Positions 43,464-52,618 of a stretch of 64,000 bases of DNA are shown here, piece by piece. The stretch covers positions 1 through 64,000 of the forward strand of contig JALOAS010000002.1 of assembly GCA_023228705.1 (NCBI GenBank). The letters run 5' to 3'. Source of the stretch: Ottowia sp. (lineage in GTDB: Bacteria; Pseudomonadota; Gammaproteobacteria; Burkholderiales; Burkholderiaceae_C). Positions within the stretch are counted from its first letter, which is position 1. The number at the start of each line of letters is the position of its first letter. Below the pieces are notes generated by a model. That model searched no databases. It had not been told where the DNA came from and saw only the letters and a list, made by a program, of their open reading frames with translations. The position numbers and the translations under genes are program-made.

Positions 43464-44027
43464 TCAGCTCTTCTTGCTGCGGGCGGTCGTGGTCGTGGTC
43501 GTGGTCTTGGCGACCTTGCTGACGTTGTCGGCAGCGGCGTTGAAGTTGGCTTCTGCCACGTCGGTGGCTTGCTTGGCGGCCTTTTGCATGGCGTCAAACG
43601 CGTTGTTGGCAGCGGCCACGGCGTTCTGGATCATGGTCGTGGCGGCTTCGGAGCCGGCCGGGGCGCTCTTGACGGCGTTGTCGACAAAGTCGGACAGCTG
43701 TTCGCGGTTTTCCTCGACCTTGCTTTCAACAAGCTTGCTGAATTCGCTGCCGGTCTGGGTGAAGATTGCGTACACTTCGCGGCTGTAGTTGACGGACTTC
43801 TGGGCCATGGGCTGCACCATTTCGTTTTGCAGCGTCAGCAGCTCTTGCGGGTCCTTGGCCGACAGCATGGCCTGGGCGTGCTCGTGCGAATCGACCAGTG
43901 CGGCCTTGGCCGTGGAAAAGTTCAGCTTGGCCAGCTTTTCGGCGCTGTCAAACAGCTTGAGGGACAGGTCGCTGAAGGCGTCCAGGTTGGCTTTTTGCGA
44001 AGCGATGAATTGATCGGGTGTAAGCAT
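43464..44027 (-). CDS. phaP: Phasin family protein
   Basis: A 187-residue phasin that coats polyhydroxyalkanoate granules. It begins MLTPDQFIASQKANLDAF, a standard phasin_2 start, followed by long amphipathic helices (NEMVQPMAQKSVNYSREVYAIF, SEFSKLVESKVEENREQ, NAFDAMQKAAKQATDVAEANF). The C-terminus is A-K followed by seven Thr and ARSKKS; the poly-Thr is encoded by a hexanucleotide repeat near 43487-43510 and could vary in length. It has its own candidate promoter and a strong terminator. Confidence 0.92.
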   Translation of the reverse strand: MLTPDQFIASQKANLDAFSDLSLKLFDSAEKLAKLNFSTAKAALVDSHEHAQAMLSAKDPQELLTLQNEMVQPMAQKSVNYSREVYAIFTQTGSEFSKLVESKVEENREQLSDFVDNAVKSAPAGSEAATTMIQNAVAAANNAFDAMQKAAKQATDVAEANFNAAADNVSKVAKTTTTTTTARSKKS

Positions 44028-44106
44028 GTGGAGATCCTGATTGATGGAGGGGTTCGAGATCCTGCAGCGCCGCGGTACGGCATTGTTGCGGTGCAGCATG
44101 CATGTA

Positions 44107-44134
44107 ATTGTAGGGCGACCAGTGGTCAATTCAA
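44107..44134 (-). promoter_or_regulatory. Candidate sigma-70 promoter of phaP
   Basis: On the minus strand, -35 TTGAAT (44134-44129) and -10 TACAAT (44112-44107) with a 16-base spacer, about 80 bases before the phaP start. Both hexamers are close to consensus. The direction and distance fit a strong phasin promoter. Confidence 0.55.
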
Positions 44135-44148
44135 GTGTTTTGGCCTGT

Positions 44149-44168
44149 TTTAGAGCCAGTACTCTAAA
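44149..44168. promoter_or_regulatory. 7-bp inverted repeat upstream of the phaP promoter
   Basis: TTTAGAG and CTCTAAA separated by six bases, 14 bases upstream of the candidate -35. AT-rich symmetry in GC-rich DNA and its position suggest a regulator site, possibly for a PHA-responsive repressor or an activator; no consensus was matched. Confidence 0.4.
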
Positions 44169-44245
44169 TGCCCTGGCGGCGCTGTGGCCGCCCCGCTCCA
44201 TCCGTCCCATTGCATGATGGCGACGCCCCCGCGTTTTGCAAGGGG

Positions 44246-45202
44246 TCAGTCACCGTTGCCCGCGCCGCGGTTCACAAATGCCTCGATCAGCCGCGCCAGC
44301 GCCTCGGGCTGGTCATGGTGCAGCATGTGGCCACAATCGGGCAGGACGCGCTGCTGCAGCCGGGGGACCGATTGCAGCCGCTCGTGGAATTCTGCCAGGC
44401 TGTAGCGCCCGCGCCAGCCTTCGGGCAGTTCGCTGTCGGCCGCTTCCACCACCATCACCGGCGCCGTGATGCTGGCGTATAGCGCCTGCATTTCCGCCGC
44501 GGGCGAGAGCCGCGCGCTGACCACGCGGTGCGCCGCATCGCCCAGGATGTGCCAGCGCTGCACACCGTCGGCACCGGGGCGGGGCGCGGCCCACTGCCGC
44601 GCCAGCCACGCTGCCTTGTCCGCGGGCAGGCGGGGGTTGGTCTTGCGCAGGCGCGCGGCCACGGCGTCCACGCTGCCGTAGTCGCGCAGCGCCCGCCGGC
44701 CGCCGCGCAGGGCGCGTATGTCGTCCAGCCAGCGGCGGTAGCGCAGTGGCGCGCCTGCAGGGCCCGGGTCCGGCACGCCCAGTCCTTCCAGGTTCACCAC
44801 GTGCCGGACCCGGGCCGGCCGCACACCAGCGTACATCATGGCCACGTTGCCGCCCATGCTGTGCCCGACCAGGTCAACCGGCCGGCTGCCAGCCTGTGCT
44901 TCAAGCAGCGCGTCCAGGTCGCCCAGGTAATCGGCAAACACGTAATGATCGCAGGCAGGTCCCGTGGTCTGGCCAAATCCGCGCCAGTCCGGCGCCACGA
45001 TCAGGCGCTGCCCGAAAAAGGCCGGAGTCAGTGCGTCGACCATGAACTGGTACGACGCCGCCACGTCCATCCAGCCGTGCAGCAGCACCAGCGGCGGCAG
45101 CCGGCTGTCCGCGTTGCCCCAGGTCCGCACGTGGTAGCGGTGCTGGCGGAGGGTGACAAAGCAGCTCCGGCTGCTGCGCTGCGGCTGGTACATGCGGGGC
45201 AT
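44246..45202 (-). CDS. Alpha/beta hydrolase
   Basis: A 318-residue alpha/beta-hydrolase-fold enzyme. PLVLLHGWMD holds the oxyanion-hole HG, DWRGFGQT follows strand 4, and the nucleophile elbow is DLVGHSMGGNVAMMYAG with catalytic Ser. The acid lies near VVEAADSELPEGW and the catalytic His in PDCGHMLHHDQPE. The family covers esterases, epoxide hydrolases and C-C hydrolases; the substrate is unknown. The start is uncertain (45202 or 45193); the frame is open far upstream. Divergent from ybaK. Confidence 0.85.
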   Translation of the reverse strand: MPRMYQPQRSSRSCFVTLRQHRYHVRTWGNADSRLPPLVLLHGWMDVAASYQFMVDALTPAFFGQRLIVAPDWRGFGQTTGPACDHYVFADYLGDLDALLEAQAGSRPVDLVGHSMGGNVAMMYAGVRPARVRHVVNLEGLGVPDPGPAGAPLRYRRWLDDIRALRGGRRALRDYGSVDAVAARLRKTNPRLPADKAAWLARQWAAPRPGADGVQRWHILGDAAHRVVSARLSPAAEMQALYASITAPVMVVEAADSELPEGWRGRYSLAEFHERLQSVPRLQQRVLPDCGHMLHHDQPEALARLIEAFVNRGAGNGD

Positions 45203-45244
45203 CTTAACGGCTGCGCGCGGCTTGCGGCGCGGTATAAACACGGC

Positions 45245-45742
45245 ATGGGCAGGAAGAAAAGCCGGCACGTCAGCGAAACGCCAGCCACGGCCTGGCTGCG
45301 CGCGCACGGCGTGGCGTTTGTTGAATACAGCTACGACTACGTCGTGCACGGCGGCGCGCTGCAAGGCGCCGCCGTGCTGGGTCTGGACCCTGCGGCGGTG
45401 GTCAAGACACTCATCATGGAAGACCAGGACGCGCAGCCGCTGGTGGTGCTCATGCACGGCAACCGCAAGGTCAGCGTCAAGCAGCTGGCGCGCGAGCTGG
45501 GCGCCAGGTCCATCCAGCCCTGCAAGCCCGAGGTTGCCAGCCGGCACTCGGGCTACCAGCTGGGCGGGACCTCGCCATTTGGCACGCGCCGTGAGATGCC
45601 CGTCTGCATGGAGGCGAGCATCCTGGATCTGCCGCAGATCGCGATCAACGGCGGACGGCGCGGCTACCTGCTGGGCCTGCCGCCGCGCGTCTGCGCCGAG
45701 CTGCTGGCTGCAACGCCCGTACACTGCGCGCAGGACCTGTAG
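45245..45742 (+). CDS. ybaK: Cys-tRNA(Pro)/Cys-tRNA(Cys) deacylase
   Basis: YbaK removes Cys mischarged on tRNA-Pro. The 165-residue protein shows HGGALQGAAVLGLDPAAVVKTLIMED with the key Lys, VSVKQLARELGA, and the GYQLGGTSPFGTRREMPV loop, as in E. coli YbaK. Start at 45245 gives MGRKKSRHVSETPATAWL. plsY follows 32 bases later on the same strand. Confidence 0.93.
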   Translation: MGRKKSRHVSETPATAWLRAHGVAFVEYSYDYVVHGGALQGAAVLGLDPAAVVKTLIMEDQDAQPLVVLMHGNRKVSVKQLARELGARSIQPCKPEVASRHSGYQLGGTSPFGTRREMPVCMEASILDLPQIAINGGRRGYLLGLPPRVCAELLAATPVHCAQDL

Positions 45743-45774
45743 AACCGGGCTGCACGCCCGCTTGCGGAGGATTC

Positions 45775-46404
45775 ATGTCAACAGCCTGGCTGCCCGTACT
45801 GCTTGCCTACCTGCTGGGCTCGCTCAGCTTTGCCGTCATCGTCAGCCGCCTGCTGCGGCTGCCCGACCCGCGCGCGGTGGGCAGCGGCAACCCCGGCGCC
45901 ACCAACGTGCTGCGCTCGGGCTCGCGCAGCGCAGCGGCGCTGACGCTGCTGCTGGACGCGGCCAAGGGCTGGCTGCCGGTCTTTCTGGTCGCGCGCGTGG
46001 GCGCCGACCTGGGCTGGGGCGCGTGGACACTGGCACTCACCGGACTGGCGGCGTTTGCCGGGCACCTGTGGCCGCTGTTCTTCCGCTTCCGGGGTGGCAA
46101 GGGCGTGGCCACCGCCGCGGGCGTGCTGCTGGCGTTCCAGCCCTGGCTGGGCGTGGCAACGCTGTTCACCTGGGCCATCATCGCCGCGTTTTTCCGCTAT
46201 TCATCGCTGGCCGCGCTGGTGGCCGCCGTCTTTGCGCCGGTCTACTACCTGCTTGCCGGTGGCTTCATCTGGCCCGTGCAGCCGCCAGTCCTGCTGGCGC
46301 TGCTGGCCATCTCGGCGCTGCTGCTGTGGCGCCACCGCGCCAACCTGCGCCGCCTGCTTGCCGGAACCGAGCCCAAGATAGGACAAAAGACGGGCGACGG
46401 ATGA
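45775..46404 (+). CDS. plsY: Glycerol-3-phosphate acyltransferase
   Basis: PlsY transfers an acyl group from acyl-phosphate to glycerol-3-phosphate at the inner membrane, starting phospholipid synthesis. The 209-residue protein has five to seven hydrophobic helices and the three signature loops: GSGNPGATNVLR, GHLWPLFFRFRGGKGVAT and a late Tyr/Ser loop. GGAGG is seven bases upstream of the ATG. Its substrate is made by gpsA (21.9 kb). Confidence 0.95.
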   Translation: MSTAWLPVLLAYLLGSLSFAVIVSRLLRLPDPRAVGSGNPGATNVLRSGSRSAAALTLLLDAAKGWLPVFLVARVGADLGWGAWTLALTGLAAFAGHLWPLFFRFRGGKGVATAAGVLLAFQPWLGVATLFTWAIIAAFFRYSSLAALVAAVFAPVYYLLAGGFIWPVQPPVLLALLAISALLLWRHRANLRRLLAGTEPKIGQKTGDG

Positions 46405-46607
46405 ACGGCTGGGCCCTTGCCGGAGCGGCGCCTTCGCACCATGGGCCAGACCGCCAGCCACGGCTGCCTGCCAACGCAGCCCCGGTGTGCCAGGCAACCA
46501 CCCGACAGGCCAAGGGACGCCCCGGCAAGGGCCGCTTAACGACCGCGCGATCGGGCCTCGTTCGCCCATCATCGCGATGGCATGGCCCTCATGGCGCCAC
46601 CCCTGTG

Positions 46608-48008
46608 CTACCACGCCCCATGATGCTCGGGCACGCGCCGGATGGTGGGCAGCGTCACCATGAGGATCACCGCCAGGCCGATGTAGATCCAGGCCTGCGT
46701 GCCGCCCGGGTCGCTTGCCGGGGCCAGGATGGCGGTGGCCAGCGAGATGGTGACGATGCCGCCGGTGGCCATGAACATGGAGCGGATGGCCGCAATGCTG
46801 GAGGCGCGTCGCGGCGCCAGCTGCAGGCCGGCGTTGCGGCAGGCCGGGTTGATGGCGCCGGTGCCGGCGCCGATGAGGAACGTGGTGCAGGCCAGCCACA
46901 CGTAGGGTGAGATGCCGGCCATGGGCGGCACCGCCAGCAGGACCAGCCCGGCGATGATGATGGTGCCGCCAACGTAGATGGGCGGCCGATAGCCGATGCG
47001 TCGCAGGGCAAACGTCACCGCCACCGACAGCGTGACCGCGGCCACGCCCTGCGCAATCAGCAGCGTGCCCGAATCCAGTGCGCCCAGGCCGTAGCGGCTT
47101 GTCGCGTACAGCGGGACCAGCGCAATGGCGCCGTTGGTCATGCCGCCAAAGAGCAGGTTGACCAGGTTGACCGCGCCAAAGCCCGGCCCCAGCAGCAGGC
47201 GCGGCCGGATGAACGGGCTGCGCGTGCGGTGGATGTGGTGGACAAAGCCCCAGAGCGCGGCCACCGACGCCACCAGCGGCAGCAGCAGCAGCAGCGTCCA
47301 GCTGTGCACGTCGGTCTCGCCCAGGTAGCTGGCGGTGAGCATGCCGCCGAGCAGGCCGGTGCCGAGCAGCAGCATGCCTACGATGTCCATGGCTTCGCGC
47401 CGGGCCCGCGCGAGCTGCCCGCGCGGCACGTAGCGCAGCGTGAGCACCGCCACCAGCAGGCCTATGGGCACGTTGACAAAAAAGATGCCGCGCCAGGTCC
47501 AGTACTCGACGAACAGCCCGCCAAAGATGGGCCCGATCATGGCGCCCACCGGAAAAATGCTGCCAAACAGGCTGACGTAACGGTCACGTTCGTCGCCAAA
47601 ATGGTCGACGATGATGCCGGTGGCCGCCGGCGTGAACCCGGCGCCGCCTATGGCCTGGATTGCCCGCAGCGCGATCAGCTGGCCGATGTTCTGGGCAAAG
47701 CCGCAGAGCAGCGACGCCACCGTGAACGCCACCACCGACCCCAGGAACACGGCGTAATGGCCGTAGCGCTCGCTCAGCTTGCCGCTGACCGGCAGCATGA
47801 GGACAAAGCCCACCGAGTAGGCGGTGATGGTCCAGCCGGCCCAGTTGATCGACGTGTCCAGCCCGCGCGTCAGCGCATCCAGCGCGGTGGCGACGATGGT
47901 CGTGTTGATCGACATCATCATCAGCGCCAGCGCAATGATGAAGAAGACCAGTGGCCGCGACAGCGTGGCGTCCGACGTATGGGCGAGATCGTTGCGTGTT
48001 GTGTTCAT
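46608..48008 (-). CDS. MFS drug/H+ antiporter, DHA2 (EmrB/QacA) type, copy 1
   Basis: A 466-residue transporter with about 14 helices. Motifs are LMMMSINTTIVATALDAL in helix 1, WAGWTITAYSVGFVLMLPVSGKLSERYG (motif A region), and GGAGFTPAATGIIVDHFGDERDR. It ends RRVPEHHGAW, identical over the last eight residues to the next gene's product. The two lie head to tail in a likely transcription unit and look like a tandem duplication. Export of drugs or metabolites is expected; no dedicated regulator or membrane-fusion protein is nearby. Confidence 0.88.
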   Translation of the reverse strand: MNTTRNDLAHTSDATLSRPLVFFIIALALMMMSINTTIVATALDALTRGLDTSINWAGWTITAYSVGFVLMLPVSGKLSERYGHYAVFLGSVVAFTVASLLCGFAQNIGQLIALRAIQAIGGAGFTPAATGIIVDHFGDERDRYVSLFGSIFPVGAMIGPIFGGLFVEYWTWRGIFFVNVPIGLLVAVLTLRYVPRGQLARARREAMDIVGMLLLGTGLLGGMLTASYLGETDVHSWTLLLLLPLVASVAALWGFVHHIHRTRSPFIRPRLLLGPGFGAVNLVNLLFGGMTNGAIALVPLYATSRYGLGALDSGTLLIAQGVAAVTLSVAVTFALRRIGYRPPIYVGGTIIIAGLVLLAVPPMAGISPYVWLACTTFLIGAGTGAINPACRNAGLQLAPRRASSIAAIRSMFMATGGIVTISLATAILAPASDPGGTQAWIYIGLAVILMVTLPTIRRVPEHHGAW

Positions 48009-48212
48009 GACAAATCTTGACGACAGATACAGGGTCGCTGGCATTTGCACGCGCGTGATGAATCTTCCAATTCAAGTCTTGGGACGTCCATCAGGCGCCG
48101 ATCCCATGCCCGGCGCTTTGCGTCCGGACACCCATTATTGGCATCCAGGGCAACGCCGCGGGCTGTTGTAGCCCCATGCCGCGCCAAGCCTGGAAGTCGT
48201 GCAGCATCTCTC

Positions 48213-49676
48213 TTACCAGGCACCATGGTGCTCGGGCACGCGCGCCACCAGCGTGAGCGCCACCACCAGCACCACCGCCGTGAACACGTAGACCCAGGCC
48301 TGCGTGCCGCCAGGATCGCTGGAGGCGGCCAGTACCGCCGTGGTCAGCGAGATGGCAATGATGCTGCCGGTGGCGTTGCACATGGAGCGCAGCGCAGCCA
48401 GCGTCGATGAGCGGCGCGGCGCCAGTTGCAGGCCGGCGTTGCGGCTGGCCGGGCTCAGGATGCCGCTGCCGGCGCCGATGAGAAAGGCGGCGCCGGCCAG
48501 CCACCAGTAGGGGGACACGGCGCCCACCGGCTTCATCGCCAGCAGCAGGAACCCGGCAATCACGATGGCGCCGCCCACGTAGATCGGCAGCCGGTAGCCG
48601 GTGCGCCGCAGCGCCAGCGTGGCCAGCACGGACAGCACCACGGCGGCCAGCCCCTGCGCGATCAGCAGCGTGCCCGAATCCAGCGCGCCCAGCCCGTAGC
48701 GGTTGGTGGCGTACAGCGGCACCAGCGACAGGGCGCCTATGGTGGCGCCGGTAAACAGCAGGTTGAGCAGGTTGACCGTGCCAAAGCCCGGCCCCACGAT
48801 GAGCCGGGGCTGGACAAAGGGGTGCGCGGCACGCCGGATGTGCCGGAAGAACCCCCACAACGCCAGCACCGAGACCAGCAGCGGCGCCAGCAGGGTGGGT
48901 GACCATGCGTGCACATCGGTCTCGCCCAGGTAGCTGGCGGCCAGCATGCCGGAGACGACGGCGGCAGCCAGCAGCAGGATGCCGAGCCAGTCCGTTTTTT
49001 GTGCGGCCGGTCGCTGCGCCGTGTCGCTGCGCGGAAGGTAGCGCGCGCCCAGCAGGATCACGGCCACGCCCACCGGCACGTTCACGAAGAAGATCGCCTG
49101 CCAGTCCAGGTACTGGACGAACAGGCCGCCAAAGATCGGTCCCAGCATGAAGCCGACGGGGTAGATGCTGCCAAAGAAGCTGACGTAGCGGTCGCGCTCG
49201 TCGCCGAAGTGCTCGACGATGATGCCGGTGGCCGATGGCGTGAACCCGGCGCCCCCCACCGCCTGCACCATGCGCAGCACGATGAGCAGGTAGATGTTGT
49301 TGGCAAACCCGCACAGCAGCGAGGCCACGGTAAAGACCACTGCGGACGCCAGGAAAATGCGCCGGTTCCCCCAGCGCTCGCTCAACCTGCCGCTGACCGG
49401 CAGCATCACCATGAATCCCATGGCGTAGGCCGTGATGGTCCAGCCGGCCCAGTTCACCGACGTCTGCAGGCCGTGCTGCAGCGCGTCCAGCGCCGTCGCC
49501 ACGATGGTCGTGTTGATGGCCATCATGAGCATGGTCAGCGCCACGATGGCAAACAGGAGTTCGCGCCGCGGCTGTCCCGGCGTGCCGGCCCCGCCCGGCA
49601 GGCGCGCTACTGCCGTCCCGCCCGGGGCAGCGCGTGTCACTGGCGTGGTGGCGGATTCAGCGGGGTCGGATTCCAT
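48213..49676 (-). CDS. MFS drug/H+ antiporter, DHA2 (EmrB/QacA) type, copy 2
   Basis: A 487-residue paralogue of the neighbouring transporter. It has the same helix-1 LMMAINTTIVATALDAL, WAGWTITAYAMGFMVMLPVSGRLSERWG, GGAGFTPSATGIIVEHFGDERDR, YGLGALDSGTLLIAQG and the ending RVPEHHGAW. The N-terminus has an extra 35-40 polar, Pro/Ala/Thr-rich residues. The start at 49676 is the first methionine before this tail; the frame is open further upstream. Confidence 0.88.
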   Translation of the reverse strand: MESDPAESATTPVTRAAPGGTAVARLPGGAGTPGQPRRELLFAIVALTMLMMAINTTIVATALDALQHGLQTSVNWAGWTITAYAMGFMVMLPVSGRLSERWGNRRIFLASAVVFTVASLLCGFANNIYLLIVLRMVQAVGGAGFTPSATGIIVEHFGDERDRYVSFFGSIYPVGFMLGPIFGGLFVQYLDWQAIFFVNVPVGVAVILLGARYLPRSDTAQRPAAQKTDWLGILLLAAAVVSGMLAASYLGETDVHAWSPTLLAPLLVSVLALWGFFRHIRRAAHPFVQPRLIVGPGFGTVNLLNLLFTGATIGALSLVPLYATNRYGLGALDSGTLLIAQGLAAVVLSVLATLALRRTGYRLPIYVGGAIVIAGFLLLAMKPVGAVSPYWWLAGAAFLIGAGSGILSPASRNAGLQLAPRRSSTLAALRSMCNATGSIIAISLTTAVLAASSDPGGTQAWVYVFTAVVLVVALTLVARVPEHHGAW

Positions 49677-49812
49677 GGCGTTCCATAAGCGGCGCACGAC
49701 TGCCAGCCCGTCTGCCGGTGCCGGGGCCGGCGCGGCAAAAACGCCCCTGTGGTAGCTGTTGCCTCTGGGCTCCGGCGGCAGGCGGGCACAACGTCGTGCT
49801 GCCACCGCCCGC

Positions 49813-50448
49813 TTATTGTCGGCTCAGCAGCATCTGGCTGCCACGGCGCTGCATGTCAAAGCGGTTCAGGAAACTGTTGCCCAGCAGCACCACCGGCATG
49901 CCCATGGGCGTCACCACCGCCTCGACGCCGTGCGCGGTCACGTCGCCCACGCGGACCCGCTCCAGCTGGATGAGCCAGCCGCGGGTCTCGCCGTTGGCGG
50001 TGTGCATGCGCACCGGGCGCCCGCGGCGCCAGTCCAGCTTCAGCTGCTCGGCCTGCGCCTGGCCCAGTGCCACGTACGACGCGCCGGTGTCCACCATGAA
50101 CTGCACGGGCTGCCCGTTGATGCTGCCCGCGGCCAGGAAGTGCCCCGCCATGTTGGCGTACAGCGTCAGGTGGCTGCTTGCCGCGGGCTGCGGGCCCTGC
50201 ACATGCACTGGCGTGCGACCGATGCGCAGCGCCAGTTCCTGGCCGCCGACGCGGACCACGGCATGCTCGCCGCTGGCAGAGAGCAGTTCCACGCCCTGCC
50301 AGCTCTGCCCGACCGCAACCGCCTGCGGCCGGCCGCCGTCCACCACCAGCAGCGCCTTGCTGCCCAGCATGCCGTGCAGCGTCACGTCCTGCGCCCCGGC
50401 AGGCAGCGCAGCCAGGGCGCAGGCAAGGGCGATGGCTGGGCGTCGCAC
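49813..50448 (-). CDS. Retropepsin-like clan AA aspartic protease, secreted
   Basis: A 211-residue protein with a signal peptide (AIALACALAALPAGAQ) and one aspartic-protease lobe: FMVDTGASYVAL with the catalytic Asp, and a second conserved hydrophobic loop VVLLGNSFLNRFDM near the C-terminus. This is the TIGR02281-type periplasmic retropepsin family, which should act as a dimer. Targets are unknown. It follows yajQ on the same strand with a 16-base gap. Confidence 0.85.
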   Translation of the reverse strand: MRRPAIALACALAALPAGAQDVTLHGMLGSKALLVVDGGRPQAVAVGQSWQGVELLSASGEHAVVRVGGQELALRIGRTPVHVQGPQPAASSHLTLYANMAGHFLAAGSINGQPVQFMVDTGASYVALGQAQAEQLKLDWRRGRPVRMHTANGETRGWLIQLERVRVGDVTAHGVEAVVTPMGMPVVLLGNSFLNRFDMQRRGSQMLLSRQ

Positions 50449-50464
50449 GAGGAACCCAGGGGAG

Positions 50465-50947
50465 TCAGTTGCGGTAGTTCTCGAACGACAGCGGCAGCTC
50501 GCTCATTTTTTCACGCAGCAGCGCCATGGCCTCCTGCAACGCGTCCTTCTTGGCGCCGCTGATGCGCACCGTATCGCCCTGCACGGCCGCCTGCAGCTTG
50601 AGCTTGCTCTCCTTGACCAGCTTCTGGATCTTGCGCGCGCTGTCAGCTTCCAGCCCGTTGGTGAGCGTGGCCACCTGCCGCACACCCCTGCCCGAGGTCT
50701 GCACAGCGCCCAGGTTCAGGAAGCGGGCGTCCACGCCGCGCTTGGCCAGCTTGTGCCGCAGCACATCCTCCACCTGCGCCAGCTGGAACGCGCTGTCGGC
50801 AACCAGCGTGATCTCGTTGTCTTCGAGCTCCACGGCGGCGCTGGTTCCCTTGAAATCAAAGCGCAGGCCCAGGTTGCGCTGCGTGTTGGTCACGGCGTTT
50901 TTCACTTCGGGCATGTTGGGCGTGCAAACGACGTCAAAAGAGGGCAC
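50465..50947 (-). CDS. yajQ: YajQ family cyclic-di-GMP/nucleotide-binding protein
   Basis: A 160-residue protein of two RRM-like domains. It begins (V)PSFDVVCTPNMPEVKNAV and has NLGLRFDFKGTSAAVEL, AQVEDVLRHKLAKRGVD, then KIQKLVKESKLKLQAAVQGDTVRISGAKKDALQ and FENYRN. YajQ proteins bind c-di-GMP in some species and tRNA in others. The GTG at 50947 is chosen for its family N-terminus and GGAG seven bases upstream. Confidence 0.94.
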   Translation of the reverse strand: MPSFDVVCTPNMPEVKNAVTNTQRNLGLRFDFKGTSAAVELEDNEITLVADSAFQLAQVEDVLRHKLAKRGVDARFLNLGAVQTSGRGVRQVATLTNGLEADSARKIQKLVKESKLKLQAAVQGDTVRISGAKKDALQEAMALLREKMSELPLSFENYRN

Positions 50948-51242
50948 GGCAGGCTCCGGAAACAGGGGGTGGACCGCTGCGCAGCAGGGGCTCCTGTCCT
51001 GCGGCCGGCGGCGCAATCAATGCGACAATTGTCCCATGACCCGGCAAACCGCCGCAGGCGCGGCGTTGGCATCGGCCGAGGCCGGCCGAGCGCTCGGCTG
51101 CCGGTCCTTCCCAGCGCGGGCCGGATGCCACGGTGTGCGGCCGCTGGCGCCGCCGCGCACGACCAGCGCATGCTGCGCGCGCACGCCTTGCGTGGTTTGC
51201 GACTGGCACGCCGCGCTGGTCCATTCAAGAGAAACAACCCGG

Positions 51243-52295
51243 ATGATCATCCTGCGCAACGTCCCGTTGCAGCCGTTCAACAGTTTTGGCATTGCCGCCC
51301 GCGCGGCGATGCTGGTGCGCGTGCGCAGCGCTGCCGACGTGCGCGACGTGCTGGCGCACCGCAAGCTGGCCGCACGCAGCAAGTTCATCCTGGGCGGCGG
51401 CAGCAACGTGGTCTTCACCGGCAATGTCCGCGCGCTCGTGCTCAAGGTGGAGGTCCCGGGCCGCCGCATCGTGGCTGAAACCGGACGCCACGTGATCGTC
51501 GAGGCGGGCGCGGGTGAGAACTGGCATGACTTTGTCACCTGGACGCTGGACCAGGGGCTGCCCGGCCTGGAAAACCTGGCGCTCATTCCCGGCACGGTGG
51601 GCGCCAGCCCGGTGCAGAACATCGGCGCCTACGGGCTGGAACTGCAGGACCGCTTCCACGAGCTGGACGCCATCGACCTGGTCAGCGGCGCCGAGTTCAC
51701 GCTGAACGCGGGGCAGTGCGGCTTTGGCTACCGCGATTCCGTGTTCAAGCACCGCGCCGCGCAACCCGGTGACTTTGGCCTGGCGGACCGCGCGCTGGTG
51801 CTGCGCGTGCGTTTTGCGCTGCCCAGGGACTGGCGGCCGCTGCTCGACTACCGCGACCTGCAGGCCCGGGTGGCCGAGACCGGCATCAGCCGTCCCAGCG
51901 CCCGGCAGGTCTACGACTGGGTCGTTGCCATCCGCAACAGCAAGCTGCCCGACCCGCGCGAGCTGGGCAACGCCGGCAGCTTCTTCAAGAACCCCACCGT
52001 CAGCCCCGAACAATGCCGCGACATCATCGGCCGCGACCCGGAGCTGGTGCACTACCCCATGCCCGACGGCAGCTTCAAGCTGGCTGCCGGCTGGCTCATA
52101 GAAGCCTGCGGCTGGAAGGGCAAGCGCGTCGGCAACGCCGGCGTCCACGACCGGCAGGCGCTGGTCCTGGTCAACCATGGCGGCAAGGCTCAACCGGTCT
52201 CCGGCGGCGAGGTCATGACGCTGGCCCGTGCGATCCAGGCCAGCGTCTACGAGCGCTTCGGCATACGCCTGGAGCCCGAACCCGTCATCGTCTGA
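51243..52295 (+). CDS. murB: UDP-N-acetylenolpyruvoylglucosamine reductase
   Basis: MurB reduces enolpyruvyl-UDP-GlcNAc to UDP-MurNAc in peptidoglycan synthesis. The 350-residue type I enzyme shows NSFGIAARA, LGGGSNVVF, AGAGENWHDFV, GLENLALIPGTVGASPVQNIGAYG, FGYRDSVFK, NAGSFFKNP with the catalytic Ser, and LAAGWLIE. The frame is open 200 bases upstream, but the family start is 51243. A copy of the dispersed repeat starts 20 bases after the stop. Confidence 0.95.
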   Translation: MIILRNVPLQPFNSFGIAARAAMLVRVRSAADVRDVLAHRKLAARSKFILGGGSNVVFTGNVRALVLKVEVPGRRIVAETGRHVIVEAGAGENWHDFVTWTLDQGLPGLENLALIPGTVGASPVQNIGAYGLELQDRFHELDAIDLVSGAEFTLNAGQCGFGYRDSVFKHRAAQPGDFGLADRALVLRVRFALPRDWRPLLDYRDLQARVAETGISRPSARQVYDWVVAIRNSKLPDPRELGNAGSFFKNPTVSPEQCRDIIGRDPELVHYPMPDGSFKLAAGWLIEACGWKGKRVGNAGVHDRQALVLVNHGGKAQPVSGGEVMTLARAIQASVYERFGIRLEPEPVIV

Positions 52296-52314
52296 TCTCC
52301 ATGCGGGGAGCCTG

Positions 52315-52599
52315 TTGGCAAGCAGCGTCAGCGCACCGGATGACGGATGATCTCGGTCCATGGATGAAGGTTGGGCGTTGGGCGTTGGGCGTGACGTGTT
52401 GGGCGTGACGCATGACCTCGCTCGCGCATTGATTTGATGACCGACCGCACCGCTACGCGCTGCAATGTCTGCGGCTGCGCCGCGATGATTCGCTGTACGC
52501 GGGACTGCCTGTTCGCTGGACGCTGGACGGTCTTATCCGCTCGACGCTCAACGCAATACGCTCAACCTCATCAAAGTGTCAGCGAGGTCATCCGTCATT
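52315..52599. repeat. Dispersed modular repeat, copy D
   Basis: Begins 20 bases after murB with the left-end motif TTGGCAAGCAGCGTCAGC and GGATGACGGATGA. Next are three TTGGGCG heptamers, an internal inverted module with CGCATGACCTCGCTCGCG and GCTGCGGCTGCGCCGC, and heptads CGCTGGA, CGCTGGA, CGCTCGA, CGCTCAA, CGCAATA, CGCTCAA. It ends CAGCGAGGTCATCCGTCAT (52580-52598). The internal module is in the opposite order from the ends, so the copy is composite. Confidence 0.85.
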
Positions 52600-52618
52600 G
52601 CGCGCAGTGCGGCCGCGT

